From: Lujinxingia sediminis
GTDB lineage: Bacteria; Myxococcota_A; Bradymonadia; Bradymonadales; Bradymonadaceae
Direction of reading: 5' to 3'
Assembly: GCF_004005565.1 (NCBI RefSeq)
Contig: NZ_SADD01000001.1
Coordinates: forward strand, 1,054,001 to 1,118,000
DNA length: 64,000 nt
Under the pieces are notes generated by a model that did no database searches, was not told the DNA's origin, and worked only from the letters and a program-made list of their open reading frames with translations. The position numbers were made by a program, and so were the translations under genes. Below, piece by piece: positions 24,220 through 36,519 of the stretch. Within the stretch, counting starts at the first letter, position 1, and every line of letters starts with the position of its first letter.

Positions 24220-26652
24220 ATGTCGCAAGAACACGAAAGTACTCCTCAAGAGCCGATGGAAAAGAACCAGGATCTGGCGCTGTTGCCTCTGCGCAACACG
24301 GTGCTCTTTCCCCAGGTGGTTGTGCCGCTGGCGGTGGGGCGTCCCAAAAGCGTCCGCCTGATTGAAGACGCGGTCAAACATGAGAAGCCGATCGCGGTGC
24401 TCACCCAGCGCAACGCGGAGACCGACGACCCGGTCGCCGGCGATCTCTACGAGATCGGTACCGTCGCACGCATCCTCAAGGTCGTGAAGATTGCCAACGA
24501 CAACTACAGCGTGATTATCCAGGGGCAGAAGCGCATTCGCCTCAACGAGATCACGCAAGAGGAGCCTTACTTTATCGGGAACTTCGACGTGCTGGAGCCC
24601 GAAGCTGAACTCAGCCCGGAGCAGCAGGTCGAGATTGAGGCGCTCTTCCTCAACCTGAAGAGCACGGCCAAGCAGGTTGTGAAGTTTATCCCGGAGATGC
24701 CCAAGGAAGCCTCTCAGATGGTCGACGGGGTCAATGATCCCGGCCAGCTCTGCGACTTCGTGGTCGCCAACATGGAGAACACGCCCGAGGAGAAGCAGGC
24801 TATTCTGGAGACGGTCGATCTTAAGGAGCGTCTCACCAAAGTGGTCACGCTGCTCGCACGTCAGCTCGAAGTGCTGCGGGTGAGCGACAAGATTCAGAGT
24901 CAGATCAAAGAAGAGATCGACAAGAATCAGCGCGAGTACTACCTGCGCCAGCAGCTCAAAGCGATCAAAGAGCAGCTCGGCGAGCTCGATGGGGAGGGAG
25001 GTGACCTGGAAGACATCGCCCAGGCGATCGAGGAGGCGAATCTTCCCAAAGAGGTTGAGGAAGTCTGTCGCAAGCAGATGAACCGCCTGCGCATGATGCA
25101 GCCTGCCTCGAGTGAGTACGGGGTGACCCGCACGTATCTGGAGACGCTGCTGGACATCCCCTGGAGCAAGTCCACTGAGGATAAGCTCAATATTCAGGAG
25201 GCGCGCACGATCCTTGATGAGGATCACTACGATCTCGACAAGGTGAAGAAGCGCATCATCGAGTATCTGGCGGTGCGCAAGCTCAAGAACGACATGAAGG
25301 GCCCGATTCTCTGCCTGGTGGGGCCTCCCGGTGTGGGTAAAACCAGCCTGGGCCGCAGTGTGGCACGGGCGCTGGGGCGTAAGTTCGTGCGCATCAGCCT
25401 GGGCGGCGTGCACGACGAATCAGAGATCCGTGGGCACCGGCGTACCTACGTCGGCGCGCTCCCCGGTCGTATTGTGCAGGCGCTGCGTAAGGCCGGGACG
25501 AATAACCCGGTGTTTATGCTCGACGAGGTCGACAAGATCGGACGCGATTTCCGCGGAGATCCCTCGGCGGCGCTCCTGGAGGTGCTGGACCCGGCGCAGA
25601 ACCACAACTTCTCGGATCACTACATGGAGGTTCCGGTGGATCTCTCCAACGTGCTCTTTGTGGCAACGGCCAACCAGCTTGATACCATCTCGGCGCCGCT
25701 TCGTGACCGTATGGATGTGATCGAGATCCCGGGCTACACCGCTCAGGACAAACACCATATCTCGCGCCAGTACCTCATTCCCAAGGCGCTTGAATCGCAC
25801 GGGATCACCGAGGAGAACCTGCGCATTGATGACGAGGCGCTCGACATCATCATCCGCAACTACACCCGAGAGGCGGGCGTACGTAGCCTGGAGCGGCGCA
25901 TCGCCGACATCGCGCGTGGTGTGGCGGTCAAGGTTGCCGAAAACCTCGGCAAGTCGGAGGAGGAGAGCCAGGAGATCAGCATGACCGTCGCTCCAGACGA
26001 TATCGCCGACTACCTGGGGCCGGAGCGCTACCAGTATGAGGTCGCCCAGCGTACCTCGTCCCCCGGAGTGGCCACCGGGCTTGCCTGGACGGCTGCCGGC
26101 GGCGACATCCTCTTTATCGAGTCGACGCGGATGCCCGGCAAGGGTGAGCTCGTGCTCACCGGGCAGCTGGGCGATGTGATGAAGGAGTCGGTTCGCGCCG
26201 CGCTGAGCTACATTCGCAGCCGTGCCGAAGACTACGAGCTCGCGCCGAACTTTATGCGCGAGAATGACATCCACATTCACGTGCCGGCCGGCGCCATCCC
26301 CAAAGATGGTCCTTCGGCGGGGATCACGATGTACATCTCGCTCTTAAGCCTGCTGACCGGCGTGAAGGTGCGCAGCGATGTGGCGATGAGTGGCGAGATC
26401 ACCCTTCGCGGCAATGTGCTCCCGGTTGGCGGTATCAAAGAGAAAGTCCTTGCGGCGCACCGCTCCGGCATCAAGCGCATCATCCTGCCGGCGCGCAACA
26501 AGAAAGACCTGATGGACGTCTCCGAAGACATCCAGAAGGAGCTGGACTTCCATTTCGTGGAGCACGTCAGCGTGTTGCCTGAGCTGGTCTTTGAGGAAGG
26601 TGCCTGGACCATCGGTGGTGAGAAGGCCTCCGACGAAGCCAGCGCTGAATAA
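24220..26652 (+). CDS. lon: ATP-dependent Lon protease
   Basis: Lon is a cytosolic AAA+ serine protease that degrades damaged and regulatory proteins. The start at 24220 follows AGGATAAAATT; the 810-residue length is normal. The N-terminal substrate domain (LLPLRNTVLFPQVVVPLAVG) spans about 20-215 and is followed by a coiled coil. The AAA+ domain has GPPGVGKTSLGRSVARALGR (Walker A, near residue 367) and NPVFMLDEVDKIG (Walker B). The protease domain carries the catalytic Ser in PKDGPSAGITMY and Lys in GGIKEKVLAAHRSG. A GCCTCG-GAT-CGAGGC hairpin (24192-24206) lies just upstream of the ribosome binding site. I did not find a convincing heat-shock promoter. Confidence 0.97.
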   Translation: MSQEHESTPQEPMEKNQDLALLPLRNTVLFPQVVVPLAVGRPKSVRLIEDAVKHEKPIAVLTQRNAETDDPVAGDLYEIGTVARILKVVKIANDNYSVIIQGQKRIRLNEITQEEPYFIGNFDVLEPEAELSPEQQVEIEALFLNLKSTAKQVVKFIPEMPKEASQMVDGVNDPGQLCDFVVANMENTPEEKQAILETVDLKERLTKVVTLLARQLEVLRVSDKIQSQIKEEIDKNQREYYLRQQLKAIKEQLGELDGEGGDLEDIAQAIEEANLPKEVEEVCRKQMNRLRMMQPASSEYGVTRTYLETLLDIPWSKSTEDKLNIQEARTILDEDHYDLDKVKKRIIEYLAVRKLKNDMKGPILCLVGPPGVGKTSLGRSVARALGRKFVRISLGGVHDESEIRGHRRTYVGALPGRIVQALRKAGTNNPVFMLDEVDKIGRDFRGDPSAALLEVLDPAQNHNFSDHYMEVPVDLSNVLFVATANQLDTISAPLRDRMDVIEIPGYTAQDKHHISRQYLIPKALESHGITEENLRIDDEALDIIIRNYTREAGVRSLERRIADIARGVAVKVAENLGKSEEESQEISMTVAPDDIADYLGPERYQYEVAQRTSSPGVATGLAWTAAGGDILFIESTRMPGKGELVLTGQLGDVMKESVRAALSYIRSRAEDYELAPNFMRENDIHIHVPAGAIPKDGPSAGITMYISLLSLLTGVKVRSDVAMSGEITLRGNVLPVGGIKEKVLAAHRSGIKRIILPARNKKDLMDVSEDIQKELDFHFVEHVSVLPELVFEEGAWTIGGEKASDEASAE

Positions 26653-26679
26653 GCTCGTGACGACGATGTCTAGAATGTG

Positions 26680-26711
26680 AAAAAGGCCGCCCGATAAAGG
26701 GCGGCCTTTTT
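26680..26711. terminator. Bidirectional intrinsic terminator between lon and greA
   Basis: AAAAAGGCCGCCC (26680-26692) pairs with GGGCGGCCTTTTT (26699-26711) around a 6-base loop. T-runs follow on both strands, so it can end transcription of lon and of greA. Confidence 0.92.
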
Positions 26712-26736
26712 TTATCGCGGGTTCTGCAGAACGCGC

Positions 26737-27210
26737 TCAGCGGAACTCCACTTCCATGATCTCGACGACGCGGTCGCCGCCGGGGGCCTTGATGACAGAC
26801 TCGTCGCCGACGGTCTTTCCGATCAGGGCGCGGGCGATGGGGCTGGCGAAGGAGATTTTGAGCTGCTTGATGTCGGCCTCATCGTCGCCGACGATCTGGT
26901 AGGTCTTCTCCTCGTCGGTGTCTAAAAAGAAGACGGTGACAAAGGCGCCGAAGACCACGCGGTCGCCACCGAGCTCATCGGTGTCGATAACCTGGGCGTG
27001 TGCAAGTTTGCCTTCGATCTCGCGGATACGTCCCTCAACAAAGCCCTGCTTGTCTTTGGCGGCGTGATACTCGGCGTTCTCTTTGAGGTCGCCGTGGGCG
27101 CGGGCCTCTTCGATCTCCTGGACGATGCGGGGGCGCTGGACCTTTTTGAGGTTGTCGAGCTCTTCGCGAAGCTTGCGATGGCCATCGACGGTCATAGGAA
27201 TCTTCTGCAT
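26737..27210 (-). CDS. greA: Transcription elongation factor GreA
   Basis: GreA enters the RNA polymerase secondary channel and triggers cleavage of backtracked RNA. The 157-residue product is of normal length. The N-terminal coiled coil carries the acidic tip in [18 protein letters not shown] (the Asp/Glu pair that positions Mg). The C-terminal FKBP-like domain ends with [19 protein letters not shown] and [16 protein letters not shown] use the ATG at 27210, preceded by GAGG; another ATG at 27222 has no ribosome binding site. It lies downstream of carB on the same strand. Confidence 0.96.
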   Translation of the reverse strand: MQKIPMTVDGHRKLREELDNLKKVQRPRIVQEIEEARAHGDLKENAEYHAAKDKQGFVEGRIREIEGKLAHAQVIDTDELGGDRVVFGAFVTVFFLDTDEEKTYQIVGDDEADIKQLKISFASPIARALIGKTVGDESVIKAPGGDRVVEIMEVEFR

Positions 27211-27282
27211 GGGTTGCCTCATGAGCAGCAGGACACGAGCGCGCGCGTCGAAGGACGCGGCACTGTGCCTTAGAAATAAATG

Positions 27283-27310
27283 CCCCCATCGTGGCGAACC
27301 AGGATGGGGG
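27283..27310 (-). terminator. Probable terminator after carB, in the greA leader
   Basis: On the minus strand CCCCCATC and GATGGGGG form an 8-base stem with a 12-base loop, followed by CATTTATTTCT. It lies about 78 bases beyond the carB stop and about 73 bases before greA. A candidate TTGATC-17-CATACT promoter sits between carB and the hairpin, so the hairpin could also attenuate greA. Confidence 0.55.
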
Positions 27311-27387
27311 GCGGCTTGTTTGAAAGAGTCGCGATGCGCCTCAGCGCAATGTCGCTCAGGTAAGTATGGGACAGCCCGACAAATAGA

Positions 27388-30636
<3,249 letters not shown>

Positions 30637-30758
30637 GGCGCACTCCTAAAACGCGTGTTGCGGGGCAAATTCAGCCCCGGGACGCGCGGACTATGCCAAA
30701 ACCCGCCGTCGATGCAAAGCGCCTGTGCGTTGGAATCTCATCGCGGGTCGCCGCTTGC

Positions 30759-32648
30759 CTATACGTCGAACTCGCCAGCTTCCAGCCGGTCCCAGTACGA
30801 GATCAGGGCGGCGCGGATCTTTCCAGAGAGAAGTACCGCACCCAGGATGTTGGGGAAGGCCATCGAGAGGATCATCAGGTCGGAGAAGTCCAGGACGTTG
30901 CTCAGGCTGGAAACCGATCCCAAAAAGACGAAGAAGAGGAAGATGACCCGATAAATCATCGAGCTGTTGGCTCCGAAGAGAAAGCTCCAGCAGCGCTCGC
31001 CATAGTAGGACCAGGAGATCATGGTGCTAAAGGCAAAGAGAATCACCGCGATGGAAAGGATGTAGGGGAACCAGCTGATAACCGTCTCGAAGGCAGCCGA
31101 GGTCAGCGCGACCCCTTCGAGGCCAGCGGTTGCCGGGTCGGCATAGACGCCTGTGATGACCACGACAATGCCTGTCATAAAGCAGACGAGCAGGGTGTCG
31201 ATGGCCGGCTCCAGGAGGGCGACAAAGCCCTCGCGTACCGGCTCTTTGGTGCGTGCGGCGGAGTGAGCGATCGCCGCCGAGCCTACGCCGGCCTCGTTGG
31301 AGAAGGCGGCACGCTGGATGCCGACGATGAGCACACCGACCAGGCCGCCCAGGCCCGCCTTCGGGGCAAAGGCCTCCCCGATGATGGTGCCGATGGCGTG
31401 TGGAATCATCGTGACGTTGCTCAAGAGGATGTAGAGCGCGGCAGCCACGTAGATGACGCACATCGCCGGAACGATCTTCGAGGCCACTTTGCCGATGCTC
31501 TGGATGCCGCCGATGATGACCATGCCGACGAGCAGGGCGATGATGATGCCGTAGAGCCAGCTGCGCGGTTGAATGCCACCTGCGACGGGGGCCTCATTGA
31601 GCGTGTCGACTCCCACCGGGACCGTCCAGTTGACCTGGCGCCCTTCGACACGCGCGAGTTCAAGGGTGGAGATGGCGCCAGCGGCGACATCGAAACGATG
31701 CCCGGAGTCGGCGGCTACGACATCCAGCGTCAGGGTCCAGCGGCCGTCGTCGCCCCGAGTCCAGTCCGTGGTGGCGATGTCGAGGCGTTTTACCGGATTG
31801 AAGTAGAGGACGTCTTCGGTCTCCAGGGGCGAAGGGGCCGAGAAGCGGGCCAGATGGCGAGCGTAGGCCAGCTCCATCGGGGCCTCGCTTGCCAGCGTCA
31901 CTTCGCCGCGGGCGCGCTCCCCGTCAAACCAGGGGACCAGGTTGGCCATAGCCGCAAAACTCTGGTTGGCCTGGAACATATTACCGCCACCGAAGGATCC
32001 TCCGATGCAGAGCACCGCGAAGATCACCGAGAGGTAGCGCCCGAGCACAGGGCGTCCGATCTCGGCCAGGCCGTCGCGCAGATAGACCATCGGGCCGCCC
32101 TGGACTGCGCCGTTGGCGTCGACCTTGCGGTACATCTGGCCCAGTGTGCATTCCGCGAACTTGCTGGTCATGCCGAAGATGGCCGCGGCCATCATCCAGA
32201 AAACGGCGCCCGGCCCACCGATCCCGACGGCGATTGCTACGCCGGCGATGTTTCCCAGGCCCACGGTGGCCGAGAGCGCGGTCGAGAGGGCCTGGAAGTG
32301 GGTGACTTCGCCCGGATTGTTGGGGTCGTCGTACTTGCCAGCGACGACTTTGACCGCGTGGCTGACTCCGCGCAGGTTCACGAAGTCAAAGCGAAAGGTG
32401 AAGAAGATCGCGCCGCTGATAAGGATCAGCACGACCAGTGGAATCTGATTGAGAAAGGACCAGATGCCGGCCAGAAGCCCGGGGACCGTGCCGAAAGGTA
32501 TAGCAGCCATCGCAGAGACAATGAGGCCGAAGCGCTGATCGATCTTGTTGAGGTCTCCGCCGCTCGAGACACCCACGGCGATGCTGACCAGGATAATCAG
32601 CCCGATAATCAGGGCGTAGCGCTGAGTTGGCTTCAGGAATGGCTTCAT
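30759..32648 (-). CDS. Sodium:amino-acid (alanine) symporter, AGCS family, with a large soluble insertion
   Basis: The 629-residue protein is a Na+/alanine or glycine carrier of the AGCS family. I start it at MKPFLKPTQRYAL, after AAGG; codons further upstream look non-coding. Family motifs include TALSATVGLGNIAGVA, GPGAVFWMM, KFAECTLGQMYRK, GGNMFQANQ, FSNEAGVGSAAIAHSAA and FMTGIVVVITGVY. About 115 residues (about 241-358: GERARGEVTLASEAP to NEAPVAGGIQP) form a hydrophilic beta-rich insertion between two membrane segments; typical members of 450-500 residues lack it. The leader holds a CTTCCCC-TGGA-GGGGAAG hairpin (32698-32715) of unknown role. Confidence 0.92.
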   Translation of the reverse strand: MKPFLKPTQRYALIIGLIILVSIAVGVSSGGDLNKIDQRFGLIVSAMAAIPFGTVPGLLAGIWSFLNQIPLVVLILISGAIFFTFRFDFVNLRGVSHAVKVVAGKYDDPNNPGEVTHFQALSTALSATVGLGNIAGVAIAVGIGGPGAVFWMMAAAIFGMTSKFAECTLGQMYRKVDANGAVQGGPMVYLRDGLAEIGRPVLGRYLSVIFAVLCIGGSFGGGNMFQANQSFAAMANLVPWFDGERARGEVTLASEAPMELAYARHLARFSAPSPLETEDVLYFNPVKRLDIATTDWTRGDDGRWTLTLDVVAADSGHRFDVAAGAISTLELARVEGRQVNWTVPVGVDTLNEAPVAGGIQPRSWLYGIIIALLVGMVIIGGIQSIGKVASKIVPAMCVIYVAAALYILLSNVTMIPHAIGTIIGEAFAPKAGLGGLVGVLIVGIQRAAFSNEAGVGSAAIAHSAARTKEPVREGFVALLEPAIDTLLVCFMTGIVVVITGVYADPATAGLEGVALTSAAFETVISWFPYILSIAVILFAFSTMISWSYYGERCWSFLFGANSSMIYRVIFLFFVFLGSVSSLSNVLDFSDLMILSMAFPNILGAVLLSGKIRAALISYWDRLEAGEFDV

Positions 32649-32805
32649 AGATGACCTTCGGGCAAGTGCACACGGAGCACCGCGACGACGGTCGGATCTT
32701 CCCCTGGAGGGGAAGACAGACACCCGGGCTGGACGTCGGCCTGATCGGCGCGTCGGCACAGTCGTTGGCGACCGCGGTGCAAGAAAACCGGAATGGACCC
32801 GATGG

Positions 32806-32833
32806 TTTATCATCGCCGGGCGCGATCAGGCAA
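32806..32833 (-). promoter_or_regulatory. Possible promoter of the AGCS symporter gene
   Basis: On the minus strand TTGCCT (32833-32828) and GATAAA (32811-32806) are separated by 16 bases, about 158 bases ahead of the ATG. It would give a long leader containing the hairpin at 32698-32715. Confidence 0.32.
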
Positions 32834-32883
32834 CCTCGCACCATGTCTGGGAGGCAGCCCGGGCGTGGGAGGGGATGTTTAAA

Positions 32884-32913
32884 GTGGTACTTTAGAAAGA
32901 TCGAAAGTGCCAC
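32884..32913 (-). terminator. Hairpin overlapping the stop of the outer-membrane protein gene
   Basis: A 10-base stem (32884-32893 with 32904-32913, one G-U pair on the minus-strand RNA) has a 10-base loop that includes the stop codon, and is followed by TTTAAA. It may end transcription of the 32892-33485 gene, though the T tail is short. Confidence 0.42.
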
Positions 32914-33485
32914 GCGAGGTATGCTCGGATGGCGCCATAGAGCGGGAGGTTCTGCGGGGCGGTCAGCGGGGCATGCAGGTCGATGGCGATGCCCAGCGAG
33001 CGTTCGCGGCTGTAGCGATAGTCCGCTCCCAGCGTGGCGCGCAGGCCCAGCACTTCGCCGGTGGGGGCACGCTCGGAGGAGGGGCCGGTGGGGTAAAAGA
33101 CGCCGGCCACTCCGACATAGGGAACGTAGGTGAAGACATCCAGAGCGTAGCGCGCCTCCAGAGCGAGGGCGCTAACAAGGAGGGCGTCGAAGCTGTCTTC
33201 GCCCTCGACCCGCGAGGGGTGGTAAGAGGCGGAGACGTCCATGCCAACCTTCCAGAAGTCATTGAGATGCAGGTTAGCTCCGAGCTGAAGCCCGGGGCCC
33301 CACCTGCCCAGCGCAGAAGGGGCGGGGGCAAGGACGTTATGGAGTCCGGCGCCAGCCCATAGCTGGCCTTCCCAGGCATGCGCCGCGCCGGGTTGGGCGA
33401 GTGTGACGATGCCTGCGGTCAGAAGTGCGAGAGTGAGGGCGAGGGGGACGGGGAGGGGGCGGGTAGTGCCCCGGGAGTCAGGCAT
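32892..33485 (-). CDS. Small beta-barrel-like outer-membrane protein
   Basis: The 197-residue product has a signal peptide (ALTLALLTAGIVTLAQPGAAHA, probable cut before WEGQL). Alternating hydrophobic strands follow (GLQLGANLHLNDFWKVGMDVSASY, FTYVPYVGVAGVFYP, LRATLGADYRYSRERSLGIAIDLH). The protein ends in AYLAWHFRSF; a terminal Phe is the usual signature read by the BAM machine. The repeats and length fit an 8-stranded barrel such as OmpW/OmpA-like or opacity-type proteins. Function is unknown. It is divergent from the YfgM-like/bamB operon. Confidence 0.8.
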   Translation of the reverse strand: MPDSRGTTRPLPVPLALTLALLTAGIVTLAQPGAAHAWEGQLWAGAGLHNVLAPAPSALGRWGPGLQLGANLHLNDFWKVGMDVSASYHPSRVEGEDSFDALLVSALALEARYALDVFTYVPYVGVAGVFYPTGPSSERAPTGEVLGLRATLGADYRYSRERSLGIAIDLHAPLTAPQNLPLYGAIRAYLAWHFRSF

Positions 33486-33543
33486 GCGATGGGGTCCAGT
33501 TTTAAAGGGGAAGCGAAGCGTCGCATGGGGCGTGTGGTCTGCG

Positions 33544-33572
33544 TTGACACCTCATGGTGCCCTGCATATAGT
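33544..33572 (+). promoter_or_regulatory. Strong sigma-70 promoter of the YfgM-like/bamB operon
   Basis: A perfect TTGACA (33544-33549) and TATAGT (33567-33572) are spaced by exactly 17 bases, with initiation expected about 110 bases before the ATG. This is one of the best promoter matches in the window. Confidence 0.78.
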
Positions 33573-33689
33573 CCGCACCCATTCGTTTCCGGCGACGCCC
33601 GAAACGAGAGCCCAAAAAGGCCTCGTGGGTACGGATTCCCGAGGTTGCGCGCGGCGCGATTGAGCGGGCTCAGGTTAAGGAGAGAAGAG

Positions 33690-34499
33690 ATGGCGATCAA
33701 GATTAAGAAGCAGGGTGAGGCGCCCGAGCCCGAAGAGCAGGAAGGCCTCGATGAGTTGGAAGCTGCCGCCGCGCTGGGCGCGGGCAGCGGTGAGGACCTG
33801 GATGCATTCGAGCGAACCACGCTGCAGGCGACCGCCTGGGTTGAAGAAAACCGCAGTGTGGTTTTCGGTGGTATCATCGCTGTGATTGTGGCGGTGTTAG
33901 GCGTGATTCTGGGACTTCAGTACATCGAAGGCCAGCAGGTCGAGGCCTCCAGTAGCCTGAGCAAAGGGCTGGCCGCCTATGAATGGTATGTGGAGGGCTC
34001 GCCCGAGCTTGAGGCCATTCGCGGGCAAGAAGGTCTGGCTGAGCCGGCCAACATCTTCGCGAGCGAAGAGGAGAAGTGGCAGGCCATTTATGACGCCGCA
34101 GCCACCACGCTTGCCGACTTTGATCGCGGTCCTATTGCCGCAGATGCGCGTCTGACACAAGCCGCTGCGGCGTTCCATCTTCAGAAGTTGGACGAAGCTG
34201 AGGGGCTCTACCGCCAGGTGCTCGATGGTGAGGCCAGCGATGCGATGAAGGTGATGGCGCGTGTGGGCCTTGCGAACACGCTCTCGGCGCTCGAGAAAAC
34301 CGACGAGGCAGCAAAGGCGTGGGATTCTGTGGCCGAGAATGCCCCGGAGCGTGCACAGTTTGCGCAGTATGAGAAAGCGCGCATGCTCGACCGTGCGGGC
34401 CAGTCCGACCAGGCCAAAGAGCTCTATCACAAGATTCTGGAAGACGATCCCGAGTTCACCTTCAAGTCGGAGATCGAGCGCCGCCTGGCGACGCTTTAA
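33690..34499 (+). CDS. YfgM-like TPR protein, ancillary SecYEG translocon subunit
   Basis: The 269-residue protein has a charged cytosolic N terminus, one membrane helix (VVFGGIIAVIVAVLGVILGLQYI, about residues 59-81) and a periplasmic TPR domain (ADARLTQAAAAFHLQKLDEAEGLYRQVL; NTLSALEKTDEAAKAWDSVAENAP; AGQSDQAKELYHKILEDDPEF). This matches YfgM, which links the Sec translocon to periplasmic chaperones. In E. coli yfgM lies directly before bamB, and the same order is kept here. GGAGAGAAG precedes the ATG; a longer frame from 33378 is not supported. Confidence 0.87.
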   Translation: MAIKIKKQGEAPEPEEQEGLDELEAAAALGAGSGEDLDAFERTTLQATAWVEENRSVVFGGIIAVIVAVLGVILGLQYIEGQQVEASSSLSKGLAAYEWYVEGSPELEAIRGQEGLAEPANIFASEEEKWQAIYDAAATTLADFDRGPIAADARLTQAAAAFHLQKLDEAEGLYRQVLDGEASDAMKVMARVGLANTLSALEKTDEAAKAWDSVAENAPERAQFAQYEKARMLDRAGQSDQAKELYHKILEDDPEFTFKSEIERRLATL

Positions 34500-34550
34500 G
34501 GCAGCGCTGAAGACGACGAGCGACGATTCTCGAAGAGAGAGTAAGCGGAC

Positions 34551-35705
34551 GTGACCAAAGGTACCGTTAAGGTTGGACGAGCGTGGCTGGTGGCCGCGCT
34601 CGTGTCGTTTATGGGGAGCGGGTGTGCGATGCGGCCCGCGCAGCCTGCCGGGATTGACGCGGTGGCGCAGCCCACAGCGCGCGTGAAGGTGGAGTGGCGC
34701 GTTCCTCTATCCTCAGATCGCCCCTGGGAGAGCAATCCGCGGGAGTTCGGCAAGCCTGTGCTCGCGCCCGGCGGTGATCTGGTGGTCGGAGCCAGCGATG
34801 GCTACGTCTATCGGGTGCGCACGGACAGCGGCGAGGTCGTCTGGTCCAAAGAGATCGGTGGTGCCATTGATGCCCCGGTGACCCTCGCCGATGGTTTTGT
34901 CTATGTGGCCAGCGCCAGGGGGAGCTTGCACAAGCTGAGCTGGGAGCGCGGCGAGGAAGTCTGGCGAGCCGATGCCCGGAGTGCGTTCGAGGCGCAGCCT
35001 GCCGTGGGGCAGGGGGTGGTGGCAGTAACGGACAGCGCCGATGTGCTCTACGTCTTCGATGAGGTGAGTGGCGAACTGGTGTGGGATTACCAGCGTCGTC
35101 AGCCCGACTTCTTTACGATCAAAGGAGGCGGTGCACCGGTGATCTCCGGAGATCGCATCTATTGCGGATTCGCCGATGGGTATCTGGTTTCGCTTTTTGC
35201 GGACAGTGGGGAACTCGAGTGGTCGGCCAATCTGGGAGACGCATCGCAGGAGTTCGGAGATGTGGATCTGCCGGTTATTGAAGATGGTGAGTTTCTCTAC
35301 GCCGTCTCCTACGCCGGGGGCATCTATGCGGTGGAAAAGTCCAGCGGCGCGCTGATGTGGCATCAGGATATCGAGAGCGTAGCGGACTTGATCATGCAGG
35401 GCCCCTGGCTCCTGGGCGTCTCGGCGACGGGGCATGTCTTTGCGATCGCGAAGAGCGATGGTGAGCCTGTGTGGCGATTTCGGATGCCGGATGAGCAGTC
35501 GCCTGTGGCGCTGAGCACCACCGGACCGCTGCTCAGTGTGGCGACGGCCTCGGGGCCGCTCTACCTTGTTCGTACCCGCGATGGGCGTCCGGTCACGCGT
35601 TGGAACCCTTCCTCGGGCTTTCAGCGGGCACCGGTCTACGACAGCGTTCGCGGCTACACCCTCTCGAACCGTGGGTATCTCTATGGCTATCGTCTGGCCT
35701 ATTGA
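34551..35705 (+). CDS. bamB: Outer-membrane assembly lipoprotein BamB (PQQ-type beta-propeller)
   Basis: BamB helps BamA insert beta-barrel proteins. The 384-residue product starts with GTG and a lipoprotein signal (VAALVSFMGSGCAM, lipidated Cys at residue 25). It carries propeller blade repeats of the form 'DGYVYRVRTDSGEVVWSKEIGG', 'RGSLHKLSWERGEEVWRADA', 'ADVLYVFDEVSGELVWDY' and 'YLVSLFADSGELEWSANLG'. The spacing suits eight blades. Its partner gene for a YfgM-like protein lies 51 bases upstream. E. coli has der next; here a terminator follows. Confidence 0.9.
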   Translation: MTKGTVKVGRAWLVAALVSFMGSGCAMRPAQPAGIDAVAQPTARVKVEWRVPLSSDRPWESNPREFGKPVLAPGGDLVVGASDGYVYRVRTDSGEVVWSKEIGGAIDAPVTLADGFVYVASARGSLHKLSWERGEEVWRADARSAFEAQPAVGQGVVAVTDSADVLYVFDEVSGELVWDYQRRQPDFFTIKGGGAPVISGDRIYCGFADGYLVSLFADSGELEWSANLGDASQEFGDVDLPVIEDGEFLYAVSYAGGIYAVEKSSGALMWHQDIESVADLIMQGPWLLGVSATGHVFAIAKSDGEPVWRFRMPDEQSPVALSTTGPLLSVATASGPLYLVRTRDGRPVTRWNPSSGFQRAPVYDSVRGYTLSNRGYLYGYRLAY

Positions 35706-35739
35706 AACGGTGAGGTGTACTCGCGACACTCGGTAGAAC

Positions 35740-35777
35740 AAAAAGGCCCGACGCGCTGGTGCGTGTCGGGCCTTTTT
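35740..35777. terminator. Bidirectional intrinsic terminator between bamB and trmB
   Basis: AAAAAGGCCCGAC (35740-35752) pairs with GTCGGGCCTTTTT (35765-35777) around a 12-base loop. T-runs on both strands serve the two convergent genes. Confidence 0.92.
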
Positions 35778-35805
35778 CTATGGAAGAGCGGGGACGCGAT
35801 GAATG

Positions 35806-36483
35806 TCAGCGTCGCACGTAGTACAGGGTGTGAACGGGGATGCCTTTCTGCAGGATCTTGACCTCGCGCGTGGTGCGCGGGAAGGGCTCGACCGGCATCT
35901 GCTCGAAGGGAAGAAGCTCAAACTCGGGGTGCGCGTCGAGGACCTCGCGGAAGTCGTCGGCGAGTGTGCCCACGTCGGTGCGGAGCCAGAGCTTTGCCCC
36001 CTGGTGCATCTTTGAAGCGAAAAGATCCAGGGTCTGCGGCTGGATGATACGACGCTTACGATGGCGCTTTTTCCACCAGGGGTCTGGAAAGAGGATAAAG
36101 AGCTCCGAGAGCTGGCCCTCTTCCAGAAGGATGGGAATGGCCATGGTGGCGTCGGCCTGCAGGAGGTCAGCGTTTTTCACGCCGTGCTCCAGCATGTTCT
36201 CTTTGCCGAAGTCCACGTGTTTTTTGCGCCACTCGATTCCCAGGTAGAAGCGCTCCGGATAGCGCTGGGCGAGCTGACGCAGAAAATTGGCCCGGTTCGA
36301 GCCGATCTCCAGCGAGACGCGCTCGGGGAGGGGGCGCTCCGCAGCGAAGGTGCGGATGCGTGTGAGCATACGATCGTAGTTCTCTTCGATGACGTCATCG
36401 AAGCGAAGCGACAGGTCAGCCACGGGGTAACCTCTGCAAGTGGCGGAAACATCAATGGGGAGAGGTGCAGCGACGTGCTTCAT
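35806..36483 (-). CDS. trmB: tRNA (guanine-N7-)-methyltransferase
   Basis: TrmB uses S-adenosylmethionine to make m7G46 in tRNA. The 225-residue product has SLEIGSNRANFLRQLAQRYPE (SAM-binding motif I), FYLGIEWRKKHVDFGKENM, DLLQADATMAIP and the family signature LFILFPDPWWKKRHRKRRI near residue 130. The C-terminal part (FPRTTREVKILQKGIPVHTLYYV) is the conserved tRNA-binding end. It lies 36 bases downstream of the hydrolase gene on the same strand. Confidence 0.94.
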   Translation of the reverse strand: MKHVAAPLPIDVSATCRGYPVADLSLRFDDVIEENYDRMLTRIRTFAAERPLPERVSLEIGSNRANFLRQLAQRYPERFYLGIEWRKKHVDFGKENMLEHGVKNADLLQADATMAIPILLEEGQLSELFILFPDPWWKKRHRKRRIIQPQTLDLFASKMHQGAKLWLRTDVGTLADDFREVLDAHPEFELLPFEQMPVEPFPRTTREVKILQKGIPVHTLYYVRR

Positions 36484-36519
36484 CGCGACGAGGCACAGGT
36501 CGCCAAAGGGTGTGAACGT

